Below are positions 11,700 through 23,934 of a stretch of DNA of 64,000 nt, one piece after another. Position 1 is the first letter of the stretch; the number at the start of each line of letters is the position of its first letter. Position numbers and translations under genes: made by a program. Where the stretch lies: the NCBI GenBank assembly GCA_964036295.1, contig OZ038468.1, positions 3,034,501 through 3,098,500 on the forward strand, written 5' to 3'. This stretch comes from Plumapathes pennacea. Lineage: Eukaryota > Cnidaria > Anthozoa > Antipatharia > Myriopathidae. The notes beneath the pieces are model-generated. The model made no database searches, was not told the DNA's origin, and saw only the letters and a program-made list of their open reading frames with translations.

Positions 11700-13480
11700 A
11701 TGGTAAATACCCGTGAACTAATTGCGAAATATTCACTCTGTTTATAGTGTGGACCAAAAACTTCGCCGTTTACTAACTGCAAAATATTCACTCTGTATAT
11801 AGTGTGAAACAAAAACCTCGCCGTTTACTAACCGCAAAATATTCACTCTGTGTATAGTGTGGACCAAAAACTTTGCCGTTAACTAACTGCAAAATATTCA
11901 CTCTGTATATAGTATGGACCAAAAACTTCGCCGTTAACTAACTGCAAAATATTCACTCTGCATATAGTGTGGACCAAAAACTTCGCCGTTTACTAACTGC
12001 AAAATATTCACTCTGTATATAGTGTGGACCAAAAACTTCGCCGTTTACTAACTGCAAAATATTCACTCTGTATATAGTGTGGACCAAAAACTTCGCCGTT
12101 AACTAACTGCAAAATATTCACTCTGCATATAGTGTGGACCAAAAACTTTGCCGTTTACTAACTGCAAAATATTCACTCTGTATATAGTGTGGACCAAAAA
12201 CTTCGCCGTTAACTAACTGCAAAATATTCACTCTGCATATAGTGTGGACCAAAAACTTTACCGTTTACTAACTGCAAAATATTCAATCTGCATATAGTGT
12301 GGACCAAAAACTTCACCGTTTACTAACTGCAAAATATTCACTCTGCATATAGTGTGGACCAAAAACTTCGCCGTTTACTAACTGCAAAATATTCACTCTG
12401 TATATAGTGTGGACCAAAAACTTCGCCGTTTACCAACTGCAAAATATTCACTCTGTATATAGTGTGGACCAAAAACTTCGCCGTTAACTAACTGCAAAAT
12501 ATTCACTCTGTATATAGTGTGGACCAAAAACTTCGCCGTTTACCAACTGCAAAATATTCACTCTGTATATAGTGTGGACCAAAAACTTCGCCGTTAACTA
12601 ACTGCAAAATATTCACTCTGTATATAGTGTGGACCAAAAACTTCGCCGTTTACCAACTGCAAAATATTCACTCTGTATATAGTGTGGACCAAAAACTTCG
12701 CCGTTTACTAACTGCAAAATATTCACTCTGTGTATAGTGTGGACCAAAAACTTCGCCGTTTACTAACTGCGAAATATTCACTCTGTATATAGTGTGGACC
12801 AAAAACTTCGCCGTTTACTAACTGCAAAATATTCACTCTGTATATAGTGTGGACCAAAAACTTCGCCGTTTACTAACTGCAAAATATTCACTCTGTGTAT
12901 AGTGTGGACCAAAAACTTCGCCGTTTACAAACTGCAAAATATTCACTCTGTATATAGTGTGGACCAAAAACTTCGCCGTTTACTAACTGCGAAATATTCA
13001 CTCTGCATATAGTGTGGACCAAAAACTTCGCCGTTTACTAACTGCGAAATATTCACTCTGCATATAGTGTGGACCAAAAACTTCGCCGTTTACTAACTGC
13101 GAAATATTCACTCTGCATATAGTGTGGACCAAAAACTTCGCCGTTTACTAACTGCGAAATATTCACTATGTATATAGTGTGGACCAAAAACTTCGCCGTT
13201 TACTAACTGCAAAATATTCACTCTGTGTATAGTGTGGACCAAAAACTTCGCCGTTTACAAACTGCGAAATATTCACTATGTATATAGTGTGGACCAAAAA
13301 CTTCGCCGTTTACTAACTGCGAAATATTCACTCTGCATATAGTGTGGACCAAAAACTTCGCCGTTTACTAACTGCGAAATATTCACTATGTATATAGTGT
13401 GGACCAAAAACTTCGCCGTTTACTAACTGCGAAATATTCACTCTGTGTATAGTGTGGACTCTAAAGTTCGCCGTTCACTA
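11700..13480. repeat. 55-bp satellite array, about 32 units
   Basis: The word ATTCACTCTG (sometimes ATTCACTATG) recurs every 55 bases from 11731 to 13436, which gives 32 units. Each unit contains GTGTGGACCAAAAACTTCGC and CGTTTACTAACTGC. Units differ at a few fixed sites: TATA/CATA/TGTA before TAGTG, CAAAAT/CGAAAT, TTTACTA/TTAACTA. The variants occur in blocks, as expected from local unequal exchange. The first and last units are the most diverged. Confidence 0.9.
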
Positions 13481-13481
13481 G

Positions 13482-13600
13482 AAGGATCCTGCAAGGATCC
13501 TGTCACATGATCCTTGAGGATCCTGACCCAGGATCCTTAAGGATCCTTGCAAGGATCTTACCAGGAATTCTGCAGGATCCTTGCAAGGATTTTCACCAGG
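13482..13600. repeat. GGATCC-rich palindromic repeat
   Basis: Multiple overlapping palindromes of the type AAGGATCCTTGCAAGGATC directly abut the satellite's right end. Confidence 0.55.
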
Positions 13601-14151
13601 GATATTTGCTGAATAGCCCATGCTCTCTGGTTCAAAAGAAAGGCAGGAGGCAAAACAACGGGCACGCAACTGTTCGTTGGCCGCATGAGTCACCGAGAAC
13701 TTTTCGTCTGAGAGCCGTCTGCACGGGAGGCTAGCAGTCTTGACATCAGGAATTGCTTCGGTGATTGACAGCGAAACTACTCTTAAGTAGGATACTTAAA
13801 TACTAGTGTGAACGCTTATTTTGCAAAATAAATTAATACCCCCGCCTTTAAAACTTTGTTAAGAATGATATGTGTCTGCGCCGTGCAACTTGTGTTTGTA
13901 TCGTAACACTTGCGGGCCACCATAAGAAATGAAGAGGGAAAAAAAAAAGAAGATATTTACCGGGCTTGGTCGGTCTGTATAGAGATCAAAACAACGTCGC
14001 CGCTGAAAGGTCGCCCACATATGTTGTACTGCCTACTGCGCCAAAATAATGCTACGGTCACACTAGCGCTAGTTATTTGTTAGCAAATGTTTTAAAGATT
14101 TAAATTTAAATTTAAATTTAAAAATGTAGAGAATAATTTTAGTCACTGCGT

Positions 14152-15163
14152 AGCCTTTTTCCAGTAAAAATTTCAATGTGACAGGGTATTCTGCAGTTAC
14201 TCCGTTTTCTGTTTGTAGTATCGGCAGTTCACTTCATAAGTAACTCGAGCTCATCAAACCATGACGCTCGCGAAACTTGAAAGTTAAATTTAGAGCACCA
14301 GTACATGCCTTAAAATGCGGACATGTTTTGCAAACGGAACACATAACAAAGACGGCATACCTTCCTGCTGTTCTCTGTCCCACAAAGACGTCAACTGTCC
14401 ACACGACCATATCCGGATACGCAAATGATAACGGGCAACCATCTACAAACACTGACTAAATGGTTTATTAATTCGCATACCTTGAAAGCTCAGTGGCATT
14501 TTATGCTAGCCATATCCTTGTGTGTATTACTGGCTGTATCACTTGAAGAAAATATGGAAGCCTGCTGTTCTTGTTTATGCTATGGGCCAGTGAATTTTAC
14601 ACGAATTCCGTAAATAAGTTTCTGTCGACAGTTTCAGCCGCGTAGGCAGCCTTTTTCTAGTAACGATTTCAATGTGGCAGGGTATTCTGCAGTTACTCCG
14701 TTTTCTGTTTGTAGTATCGGCAGTTCACCTCATAAGTAACTCATCAAACCATGACGCTCGCGAAATTTGAAAGTTAAATTTAGAGCACCAGTACATGCCT
14801 CAAAATGCGGACATGTTTTGCAAACGGAACACATAACAAAGACGGCATACCTTCCTGCTGTTCTCTGTCCCACAAAGACGTCAACTGTCCACACGACCAT
14901 ATCCGGATACGCAAATGATAACGGGCAACCATCTACAAACACTGACTAAATAGTTTATTAATTCGCATACCAATACCACTATGCGCGCTGTGAAAAGACT
15001 ACCTTGAAAGCTCAGTGGCATTTTTATACTAGCCATATCCTTGTGTGTATTACTGGCTGTATCACTTGAAGAAAATATAGAAGCCTGCTGTTCTTGTTTT
15101 TGCTATGGGCCAGTGAATTTTACACGAACCCCGTGAATAAGTTTCTGTCGACAGTTTCAGCTG
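14152..15163. repeat. tandem duplication, about 0.5 kb x 2
   Basis: Copy one (14152-14639) and copy two (14649-15163) are nearly identical, including GTACATGCCT and AAATGCGGACATGTTTTGCA. Copy two has about 31 extra bases (CAATACCACTATGCGCGCTG...) at 14971-15001. A 60-codon + strand frame and a 70-codon - strand frame persist in both copies, but neither is recognisable. Persistence is expected from near identity alone. Confidence 0.7.
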
Positions 15164-15810
15164 GTGTATTCCTCTCAGCAGAATCGGAACTTATTCAGAC
15201 GACTTCTTATTTTTTCTTTCAAGATTTAAAATTCGTCGGGTTGGATAAATATGGCTCCGGTCGCATTCGTAACTTCAACGACATAAATATCAATATTTGC
15301 AACATTTGAAGTGCAAACAGCGCTTGCCACCAGAAATATATGTTAGCAAGTTGCTACCAAACATTGAAGAAGCCGTCGTATTGCTCTCGGTGCTGAGTTA
15401 TTATCGACTAAACTTCCCAGTGCGACCGGGCCCTATGCTGCGATTTGAGCCGGCGGCGATTATTACAATGAGTCACATAATTATGCAATATATACTGTTG
15501 ACAAGCCGTTCGAAGTGAGGTAAGGTCCATGTACTTTGAAGTAAACCCGTCAGTTTTTGCTTTGATTTGTGCTCTTGGGTTGTGCTAGGTAAACCATGCA
15601 GGCAGCACAGGCTCTGGGGGTCTGTCTGTCTGTCACGAAGTGATATGTGGTACCTCGTACCTTTGTTATTACGAAAGAACATGGTTGTTGGCGATTATAA
15701 AGAAATGAGGTTTTGGTCGTTCGCCGAACGGCGGTCTTTGGGAACTATCAAGCCTAAAAAGAGGCTAAATATTTTTAGTTGCGCGTTATCTTATCTCTCT
15801 CCGAACGTCA

Positions 15811-15947
15811 GCTACAATCCTAGACAAAATTGTGTAATCGTGTGGGACACAGTATCCTGAGCGGCTCTCAGCTCACAAATTCAATGGTTATGTATCCCCC
15901 ATCTCCCCTTCGACAATGTTGAATACAATTTTGTCTAGGATTGTAGC
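15811..15947. repeat. 23-bp perfect inverted repeat
   Basis: GCTACAATCCTAGACAAAAT plus TGT at 15811-15833 is exactly inverted at 15925-15947, with about 90 bases between. This could be a small MITE. Confidence 0.5.
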
Positions 15948-16247
15948 TACGCTCGCTGGAACCGGTAAAAATTTCTGGGCGAAGAAGAGAAGAGAAAAGA
16001 AGGGAAGGAAAGGAAAGGCACTCTGACACGACCGAGGGTCACTCGGCAATGAAAATCTCAGCAATCGACGAAGCAGTCGCGACGAAATTCAGGCACGAGC
16101 TATCTGCACAAATCTCCTTTCCATTTATTCGATACAATTGCCAGTCCGTCGCTGACGATCAAAGAGAAGTTAGCAGCCTGTTTAGCAGCCTGTTCAGCAA
16201 TCTACTCAAAATCAAACAAAATCGAGAAAACTTATTTGCTTTGTAAT

Positions 16248-16703
16248 ATAGAGTACAGATCAAGATGATTTCGATCCAGCACAACAATTCAAAGAATTCC
16301 ATCTGTGTTAGAAAACAGGGCCGTAAATAATCTTTTCGGAATTTGATTGTCTATTTCTCCCGATGAAATGAATCAGCAACCCTCTGATCTTGACTACAGT
16401 GTTGTCCATCTACTATAGAGCACAGCAAAAGGTGATTCAGTTTCAGCACAGCAATTTGAAGAACTTCAGCTCTGTTAGAAAACAAGGCCGTAAATAATTT
16501 TTTCAGAATTTGATTGTCTATTTCTCCCGGGGAAATGAATCAGCACCCCCCTGACTTTAGCTTAAATGTTGCCCCTCTATTATAGAATACAGCACAAGGT
16601 GATTCAGTTTCAGAACAGCAATTCAAAGAATTTCAGCTATGTTAGAAAACAAGGCCGTAGGTAATTTTTTCAGAATTTGATTGTCTATTTTTCACAGGAA
16701 AAT
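16248..16703 (+). repeat. three tandem copies of an about 165-bp unit
   Basis: Each unit contains GTTAGAAAACAAGGCCGTA (or CAGGGCC) and AATTTGATTGTCTATTT. The starts are near 16248, 16415 and 16580, and the third copy is truncated. Confidence 0.7.
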
Positions 16704-17852
16704 GAATATGTAAAATGATAAAATGAAATGATTGTGTGTGCATTGTGCTTTGAAATTTAAGGTGTTTTTGGTTTCAACTCTTAGGGTTTCCTTTACGCTT
16801 TGTTTCCCTGCTATCCGCCATTAATCAAACTTAAAAACGTTAGCCTCACGTTTTCAAGTTCTGAGAGCTGAGCTGCCGCGCATCACAACTCATGACGGAG
16901 CCTCTTTAAACGGAAATAGAGTGTCAAACAGAGAAACAGACAGGAGCCACGATCGTAAAATATCGTGTTTTCAAAAGCAGAGCCAAGAACGATGGTTCTA
17001 GGAAATCGAACTGATCAAAGAACTAAAAACATTAATTGCATCTATATGCGGTTGTAGCATTTGTCCAAAATAGCATGGAAATCGCGCTGTTCCTACTTTT
17101 TTTTCCCGTGTTCCTTACAAAATCGACAGAACTGACAAACGCACTGTGCATGCGCGGCTGCGCAGGCAAACTGTTTCCCACGGGAACCGGCGCGGGTGTA
17201 CGATCCACTGAATCCCTTCGTATGTTTGAATTATGTGGCGAAACACAACTTCCGGAGGAGTTTTTTTAAAAAGTTAAGACGCAGAAGCAAAAGCTAGGCT
17301 ACAAATTTTAAGAGTTTGCGGAGACGCTTAATCATTGAATATACAACGTTATAAGGTTTGTATAAGGTTTGTTTGACATGTTTTATTTTGTCCATAACTT
17401 GCAAGAGTGTGTTATTTGGTTATCTCAGTCTACCGGTTTTAGTTTCACACTTCCGCAAAATTACAAGTCGCACATATACCTTTTATATATTGATTTCAGG
17501 TCTCATCGGATTTCTAGAAGTGATAGGCCACGTACCGTAAGAATGCTGATTCTCAGCTGAGTGATTCTTTTCAAACGAACACGTCCCAGTTAAATTGAAC
17601 TGACTGCAAATATATTCACTCCTCCGGTTCATGCATGAGAGCATGCACAATCTACGATGCGTGCAATATTACAAAGGGTGCGAAAGATGATTAAAATCAA
17701 GAGAAAAAGTAAACAACTGGCTAAACAAAAAGCGAGTCGGAGAAAGTTTGCACTAAAACCAGAGGCTAAACCAGGGATTTGTAATTCGGCTCGCAAGTTT
17801 ACGGGAGTCACAAAAAGCTGTGCAGTGCCCTTTTTCGTTGGACTTCAAATAA

Positions 17853-19335
17853 TCCCCGAACGAAGTGAGGGAAATACTCACGACACTAATGCAGCAATAT
17901 TATACCGCCTACTTGGGGACTCCAAGCCTGTCGCCATCTCGAAATTTAACGTTGTCTGTCAGTCAGTCTGTCGTACGACTTTAGGCGCGGTTACCCCGCT
18001 AACCAATAACAAAGGCCGGATCGATCACGTGTGCCCTGTTGTTTTACTCGGAATAACTTAGGGATGAGATTTGAACGAAGCATTTAGATTTGAACGAAGC
18101 AACAATATATTGTAGCTGCGTTCACGAAAATGGAAAACTTAACTGAAAAACTTGAAACACAGCAGTCTCGCGAAGCTCGTCTTCAAATGAGAAGGGAACA
18201 GGCACGAGCAAGGCGAAATCGTGAAACGAGCGAACAACAGCGCATGAATGCCGATCGAAAGCGACATGAACAGAAACGGGTAATGCAGACAACTCCGCAA
18301 AGAGAACAGCGCTTGAACGCAAATCGGAAACTTCAGGAGAAAAAGCGGGCCGAAGAGAAGACTCCGCAAATTAAGACAACAGCGCATGAATGCCGACCAA
18401 AAGCGACATGAACAGAAGCGGGAAACACAGACAACTCCGCAAAGGGAACAGTGCTTGAAAGCAAATCGGGAGCTTCAGATGCCGTTTTGTGTTAAACTCA
18501 GATACTTATTTAGAAAGGACAAGCAACAAAGGTTAGTCAGTGGAAATCGAACAATCACCGTGACAAATATATATTTTGTAACTCGATCACTTCAAGAATG
18601 TATTAAAATCTGTATGCTGATCATTTTCCCTCGAAGTATTGTTTTACTACGCTTCTGTCGCCAGTTTCGGCTACCGTATTTGCTCAGAGCAATCGGAACT
18701 TGGAGTCTTGAATAATTTAGTGAGATGCCTTATTTTTCTGTAATCTGACACGCAGTGATTGCAGCGAAAATCGTTCACAAGCCCTTAGAAGTATTACTGG
18801 GTCTGAAGCCCATGTATAATTTGAAGTAAACTGTTCAAGTTTTGCTTTGATTCTGGGAGAAATTTTGCTGTTTTGAGTGGGTTCAAATACAAAACAATTC
18901 GAGCCTATTAAATATGCATGCCTGAGTCTGGTGCATGCAGTAGTAAAAACAAATCGTACAGGAAGCCTATTTAATTGTACTGCCTATGAATTCGAAATTA
19001 GAAAATCAGTGTTCCTTTTTTCCCGTACTACGACGGCCGACCAACTTCAAACTTTGAGTATTAAATTTCGAGAACGTGCTTGGCAGACTGTATGAATTAA
19101 TTTGACGTGCCGACCGTGGGAAATACGTACTTCGTCACGCAATCGATTCTTTTTTCAACGCAAAAGTATAACACACCATTCTTTTTCTCCTTCCTTTGCG
19201 TGTAGCACTTGAGTTCGAAGAAAAGATTGAGTCAACATTTCGTTAAAACAAAGGCTACTCTTATTGGGAGTTACCAAAAGTAAAAGTCCCATCAATGGCA
19301 GAATGAGGGGGTATATGCGATTATCGTATTTCTAG
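17853..19335 (+). mobile_element. non-autonomous Helitron, copy 1 (complete)
   Basis: The 5' end starts TCCCCGAACGAAGTGAGGGA after a host A. The 3' end is GGTATATGCGATTATCGTAT then TTCTAG, followed by host T. The 3' end has a six-base stem (ATGCGA/TCGTAT, one mismatch) just before CTAG. These are Helitron hallmarks: 5' TC, 3' hairpin plus CTRR, and insertion between A and T. The length is 1483 bases. The same ends occur at 54945-56462 and the same 3' end at 53629. No Rep/helicase is encoded. Confidence 0.75.
18130..18480 (+). pseudogene. Helitron-borne Arg/Glu-rich coiled-coil ORF, frameshifted
   Basis: The frame from ATG 18130 encodes a repeated Arg/Glu/Gln helix (TTPQREQRLNANRKLQEKKR, then RAEEKTPQ). 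Similar charged heptad-like tracts are common at the N terminus of Helitron helicase proteins. Compared with the copies at 54.5-54.85 kb the frame shifts near 18370. The second half (MNADQKRHEQKR) continues in another frame at 18386. No helicase domain follows. The role is unknown; it is probably a remnant of an autonomous parent. Confidence 0.5.
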
Positions 19336-19432
19336 TAACGAATATATTCGAGAAAAAGAAAACCATAACCGAGGGTCGTTTCGGTCAATTGAAGACAAAA
19401 CGAATTGGTCCAAATGGTGAAAATGAAAAGAA

Positions 19433-20000
19433 AGTTTCCGTTCTAAGTTTGTGTACCAGCTTTCCAGTGTAAGTCGTTTGTAGTAGTTAGTACTGTGGCT
19501 GGTGCATTTACAACATCCCAGTTAATGTCGTATTCAGTCTGTCGCTGCTGTTTCTGGTAGCTCGTTTGTGTTTAGGTATTAGGTGGAAAACAGAACATCA
19601 ACCAACTAAAATAACGAAACACAACCGAACCAAGTCGACCAACTATATAAGCCGACAAAACCGCCATCTAACAAACATTTCACTTGACTTTAAAGTAAAA
19701 AAGTAAAGTATCTTTATTTATACACGGTAAGTAATTTCAGCTAGTAGCTGGTGGGGCCGTGTTGGTGGAAGACCTGTAGAAAGCAGATAGATTAGGAAGG
19801 GAAAAACCGTTGGAGTTGCCTCCTCGGATGAAAAACCTTCTTACTACTGCCGGCCGTGGGAATCGAACCCACGACCTCCTGGTTCAGAGCTTCATTACGG
19901 ATTCTGGTCCACCACCCCAGATCGCTCGGCCACTGAATCACTTTGAAGATGACTTCCGCTCAGGGAGTAGAAACGTCAGTCACCAATAAGAACAGTGACA
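19433..20000 (+). mobile_element. Penelope-like fragment interrupted by a SINE
   Basis: Positions 19433-19686 match the block at 1-200 (GCTGTTTCTGGTAGCTCGTT) and the block at 60090-60190. The hammerhead-bearing end resumes at 19940 after a SINE. The core here is mutated: TTGAAGA at 19943-19949 instead of CTGAAGA, and stem II ends GTA rather than GTC. Confidence 0.5.
19696..19939 (-). mobile_element. tRNA-derived SINE
   Basis: Read on the - strand, the head has a box A-like TGGCCGAGCGATCTGG and a box B GGTTCGATTCC in a tRNA-like arrangement. The body ends in GTGTATAAATAAAGATACTT and an A/T-rich tail. It is flanked by ACTTTAAAG (19687-19695) and ACTTTGAAG (19940-19948), a probable target-site duplication. 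The same tail occurs at about 61725-61800, downstream of A5. Confidence 0.75.
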
Positions 20001-20004
20001 TTTT

Positions 20005-21015
20005 GAACTATTTGTAGTTCTCTCGTATAAACGATCACGCCAGCTGAGCCCAAGCTAGTGAACCGAAAGTAATATTATCCAACGCTTCATAATACCGCTA
20101 GGTGTTTGAATAATATACCGTAATAAAATACGACTTGAAATATCCGTGGTTGTTTGAAATCAGAACAAAATGAAGAATGGGTGAAACAAATCAGACTTAA
20201 AAACAAGCTCAGGTGTCTCATGATGGCAAGACTCAAAATTTGGATCATTCATAAAGATAGCAATTATAACTCTCAGTATGAAGTATAACAATTTGATTCT
20301 TCTTGCTCGTTCTTCAAACTACTTCAATCTATATTCACTGATAACGAATTAGTGTACCAGCTTTGTTTTGCGGATATTATATTCTTCTACGACAGGTAGC
20401 CAGACAGGTTGCTGTACGCTCAGCAGGGGTCCTAACTAAAAGTGCCTGCAGTTCCAAGTCTTAATTGATTATCTTTCAAGATTCTGCCAAAATTTCTGTC
20501 TTGCTGCTTCATACTCCAACAAGTCCTAACAAAAATTATATGTCTCAAGTTTTAAATAGCACGATTTTCTTGAACTTTATACGGGGAGGCTCCGCCCGGA
20601 CTTTAAACCCCTTACCCTTCAAATGTCATCCCTCGTGCAAGGCATGCGTTTTAGAACCACCATGAAATGCAAGTACGATTTTCATTTCGCCAGCCATTTA
20701 GCTAATTTAAAATTGTGAAAGCTATCGGAGCATACCCAGTAGTATAAGGAAATGTAACCTTGATAAAATCGAAATCGCTGGGGAACAAGAATTTAGGCGA
20801 CTAAAGCCCGAAAGCGTTGCCTACCACCATACATTTGTCTATGATTCTTCAAGCTTTGTAAGTTGATAACTTCGCTCATGTATGTTATCACTTAAAGCTT
20901 GATTCTTGTTTCTATGTTTTCGTGAATAAACCCTCTTTTCTACGATATGTTTAGAAGAGTAAACACAAAGCTGGAGAGGAAGTATTGGAAACTCAGTGAA
21001 TACGTTTAAAGTGCT
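20005..21015. other. no supported gene; upstream region of A2
   Basis: No repeat or coding signal stands out. A short pyrimidine tract precedes the A2 acceptor at the right end. Confidence 0.4.
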
Positions 21016-21064
21016 GTTTGTTTCCTTTTCTTGTCAGCTTTATTATCCCTAACAAGAACAAGAG

Positions 21065-21532
21065 ATGGAACAAACGAATACGAAGCGTGAGCTTTTACAA
21101 AACCACGCCCATTATGGAAAACCAGTAAGGGGCGAGCGGATTTCAGGTGCCCATAATAGCCATCAATTTCTTAAGAGAGTAGCGGAAGCTAAAAGGTTTG
21201 TACAATTTGTACAATCCTTTCCACTCGACCCTGATCCGGAGTGTCCAGTTTACACGGTGAAGTACAGATGGCTCGATGGCGAATTTTGGCAGAAGAAGTC
21301 CTTGTACAGTCCTCAATACTTTACCAAAGAAAGAATGTACGATTTGGCAACGCGAGCTTTTGCATCGTTTAAAGATACCGAACATGCTACACGACGAGAT
21401 TACCATAAATGGACTGGACGTGTCCCGGATCGTGATGGCAAAGTTTACTACATTGGTGGGACACATGATCATTTAGGTGGTGGAGAAATAGATATGGTAT
21501 CGTACTATCCCATAAAGATACTACCCAGATAA
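21065..21532 (+). CDS. EndoU-like nuclease family A, copy 2
   Basis: This is a 155-codon single-exon member. The likely catalytic histidines are His14 (or His16, in NHAHYG) and His30 (ISGAHNSHQF). Next come KKSLYSPQYFTKERMYDLA, a W-x-G strand (KWTGRV) and the C-terminal VSYYPIKI, which supplies the T/S-x-Y element. This order fits the bacterial EndoU nuclease domain and covers the whole protein, with no room for a delivery domain. There is no signal peptide. The start is the ATG 27 bases after an acceptor (TTTTCTTGTCAG, ends 21038), so the coding exon follows a 5'-UTR intron. The frame is intact. Its divergent family B neighbour is B1. Being spliced and single-domain, it is most likely a host gene, not bacterial contamination. 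Confidence 0.8.
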   Translation: MEQTNTKRELLQNHAHYGKPVRGERISGAHNSHQFLKRVAEAKRFVQFVQSFPLDPDPECPVYTVKYRWLDGEFWQKKSLYSPQYFTKERMYDLATRAFASFKDTEHATRRDYHKWTGRVPDRDGKVYYIGGTHDHLGGGEIDMVSYYPIKILPR

Positions 21533-21539
21533 AGTTGCC

Positions 21540-23140
21540 AACCAGGTCAGTGAAATTAAGTGTAGACCCTCTTGAAATTACCGGGATTTTAGCACAGTAC
21601 TAACCTATTTACTTCTATAGAGAGTTTTTGCTGGCACTCCCCAGTGTACTTGGCCCTCGTTGTTACTATTGCAGTCTCAACATGAAAATTAGCTGAGTTA
21701 TGCTTTTCTTTTTCCCAAATACAGCACAGTCCCGGACAAGACAGGGGCAGCCCAGGAGCACACAATCAAGAAACTAAACTTTGTTTTGATTTAGCTGCTA
21801 AAAAGCATGAATATCATTATCGCTTGTGCCTTTTCGTTATCTTCGCTTTCTTTGGTGCAACAAATTGTTCAAAAGTTAATATTGTTCGATAAGTCTATTG
21901 TTAATGCAATCGAAACGTTCAATAGTGTCTATGTATTGGCGTAAGACTTTATCCGTTGTTACCTCCTCGTCTGTTACATTTGATCTTTGTTTCTACCAAT
22001 CATCTATTATTGATACTTACAAAGCTATGCAAATCTCGAGTAGTGAGCTTTAATTATTATAATTTCAACAAATTTTTCAAGCATGTTTCCTTCGGGACTT
22101 TAATGTTTAGCGCACTAGTCCATAAAACAGGCCAGAAATAGGTTTTGACCTTCGCGTTTGTGTGGCACATCCACGATTCCTAAATTATCAATGAAGTTGT
22201 TTAATAAACTAATGGCATTTACAGCCTCAATTTATTTTGTATGTTGTGCTAGTTACTATAGTCCAGTTTCTAAAAGGCTTCTGAAGGTATCTAACAATCA
22301 GGCTAACCTGACTTTCAACAGGCTTGAAAACTTTTTTTTGTGTCAGTTTAGTGTCAGCGCTAAAACGTTGGACAGGTCTGGATGTTAGCAGCAAAACTAG
22401 GCTCGAATTGAGGCAAAATGTGTAGGTACAGTAACATTGCAAATAATTGTCCCTAATTCAAGGTAGAATCAATAATCGAAATTTGTTAACAAATTAGGCC
22501 TTAGAGCTGATCTCCTTCGCTTCAATGTTTTATTATCTTTTGTGGTAAGATAGGCGTCTAAAATAAAGATTTGACAAAGAAAGTGTTATTGTAAGTTATT
22601 TCGTTTGTTTGTTACCAATTTTACAAGCAAACTTGTAAAGAATGAAGGATGTGCTCGGCTGCAGTTTAGACGCAAATATAAGAAGTTACAGGCTGAAACT
22701 TCACCTAATCTGAATTGTAACGGAACGGAAATGTGGCTGATTTGGGACTTTTCTTGCTGTCCAAAATCGATACAATAAAAGGAAAATCCTCAAGTTGATT
22801 TGATTCATGAAGTTACAGAGTTCACTGTGGAATTGAACATACAGTAGCAATGGGATTACTTCTATGTAACTAACGCGACCGGAAACTGTGGCGGATTGTT
22901 ATATTTTGACTGATTTTCATTCACAGGCGCACACATAACAGAGCCAGCAGCCGGAATGTAACTGAATTAAATTCGCTCTATCATCCGAGACAGTGCTAGT
23001 ACTGTAGAGTAATAAGAAAATTTCCCAAAAAGCCTATTTGCTTAAAATCAGTGTTGACATTGGTGCATTTGGCCGAGTGATGACATCGCGTCATAACCAC
23101 CGATATTCTCCAGTGTGACACATTTTCCATTACAAACTTG
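21540..23140. other. no supported gene
   Basis: Positions 21556-21566 resemble the A1 3' flank (CAGGTCAGTGAAAT), so the A duplication extended past the stop. Otherwise nothing is callable. Confidence 0.4.
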
Positions 23141-23149
23141 CTTTGGCAT

Positions 23150-23496
23150 TTGGTCTGAAATACGTACTGAAGGGCGCGCATTTTGGGATACGGGTCTGAA
23201 AAAGGGTATTGAAAATCAGATATAATTAGTCTGGAATAGGGATCGCGATAGTATACCACCAGACAGCTAAGGAGACTAATAAAGAAAATCTACCGATCAA
23301 ACCGCTCGATTGCCAAATAAGTACAATATTTTCTAAGTATCGGACCGGGTAACTGTCCCGTATGACCCCGCGCAATTTCACGAGGTCTGAATAGGGTCGA
23401 AAATCGCAAATTTTGTATGATAAACGGTCGATAACCGACACTTTTGGTCTGAAATAGGGTGAGGGTTTTCACTACCGGGCTGTACACTCCCGGGAA

Positions 23497-23527
<31 letters not shown>

Positions 23528-23560
23528 CCACCCAAAATTTGAGGAGTACCCTCGGGGGGT
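23150..23560 (-). repeat. poly-G bounded dispersed repeat, copy 1
   Basis: On the - strand this contains repeated TACCCTATTTCAGACC-like words and is bounded by a 30-base G run (23497-23526 on +). The same family is at 23935-24470 (inverted), 52515-52830 and 62475-62640. Confidence 0.6.
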
Positions 23561-23689
23561 TTTTCTTGTACGGACCGATGTTGGTCAAGACCTCGGGTCG
23601 ATATTCTCCTAATGCGGCCCCCGCAATCGGTCAGTAAGGTATGTGCACTGCTCAGCTATAGATATAAGTAGAGAATGGGTATAGTAAAT

Positions 23690-23800
23690 CATTGATCACT
23701 GTCATAAGCATGTACATAGCAATACGTAATTTCCGAGCTCCCTCTTGCGAGGGTTTCATGATGGGGCCCAGTGCATGCAAAGGCTTTCATATAAATAATC
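23690..23800 (+). repeat. short dispersed repeat, also at 51.26 kb
   Basis: GTCATAAGCATGTACAT and CTCCCTCTTGC..GGGTTTCA recur, diverged, at 51260-51330 inside an otherwise attractive long ORF. This is evidence against that ORF being a gene. Confidence 0.4.
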
Positions 23801-23934
23801 GTATTAACTTCATTCATGTATATCTGTATGCTTATGCAAACCACTGTGTTTCATATAAAACTATGTCTCGGCAAAATCTCCACCTTCCTAAGTTCAGCAG
23901 TATTAGGTTTTCAACAAGTAAAGTTTGGAATTTC

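Noticed and set aside
11700..13480. CRISPR-like repeat array
   Set aside because: Units are contiguous 55-base repeats with no unique spacers, and the host is a eukaryote. It is a satellite.
14234..14942. duplicated 70-codon - strand gene
   Set aside because: The frame is kept in both copies only because the copies are almost identical. There is no independent sign of constraint.
19850..19935. functional tRNA gene on the - strand
   Set aside because: Box A and box B are present, but the acceptor stem does not close, and the sequence continues into a SINE body with flanking target duplication.
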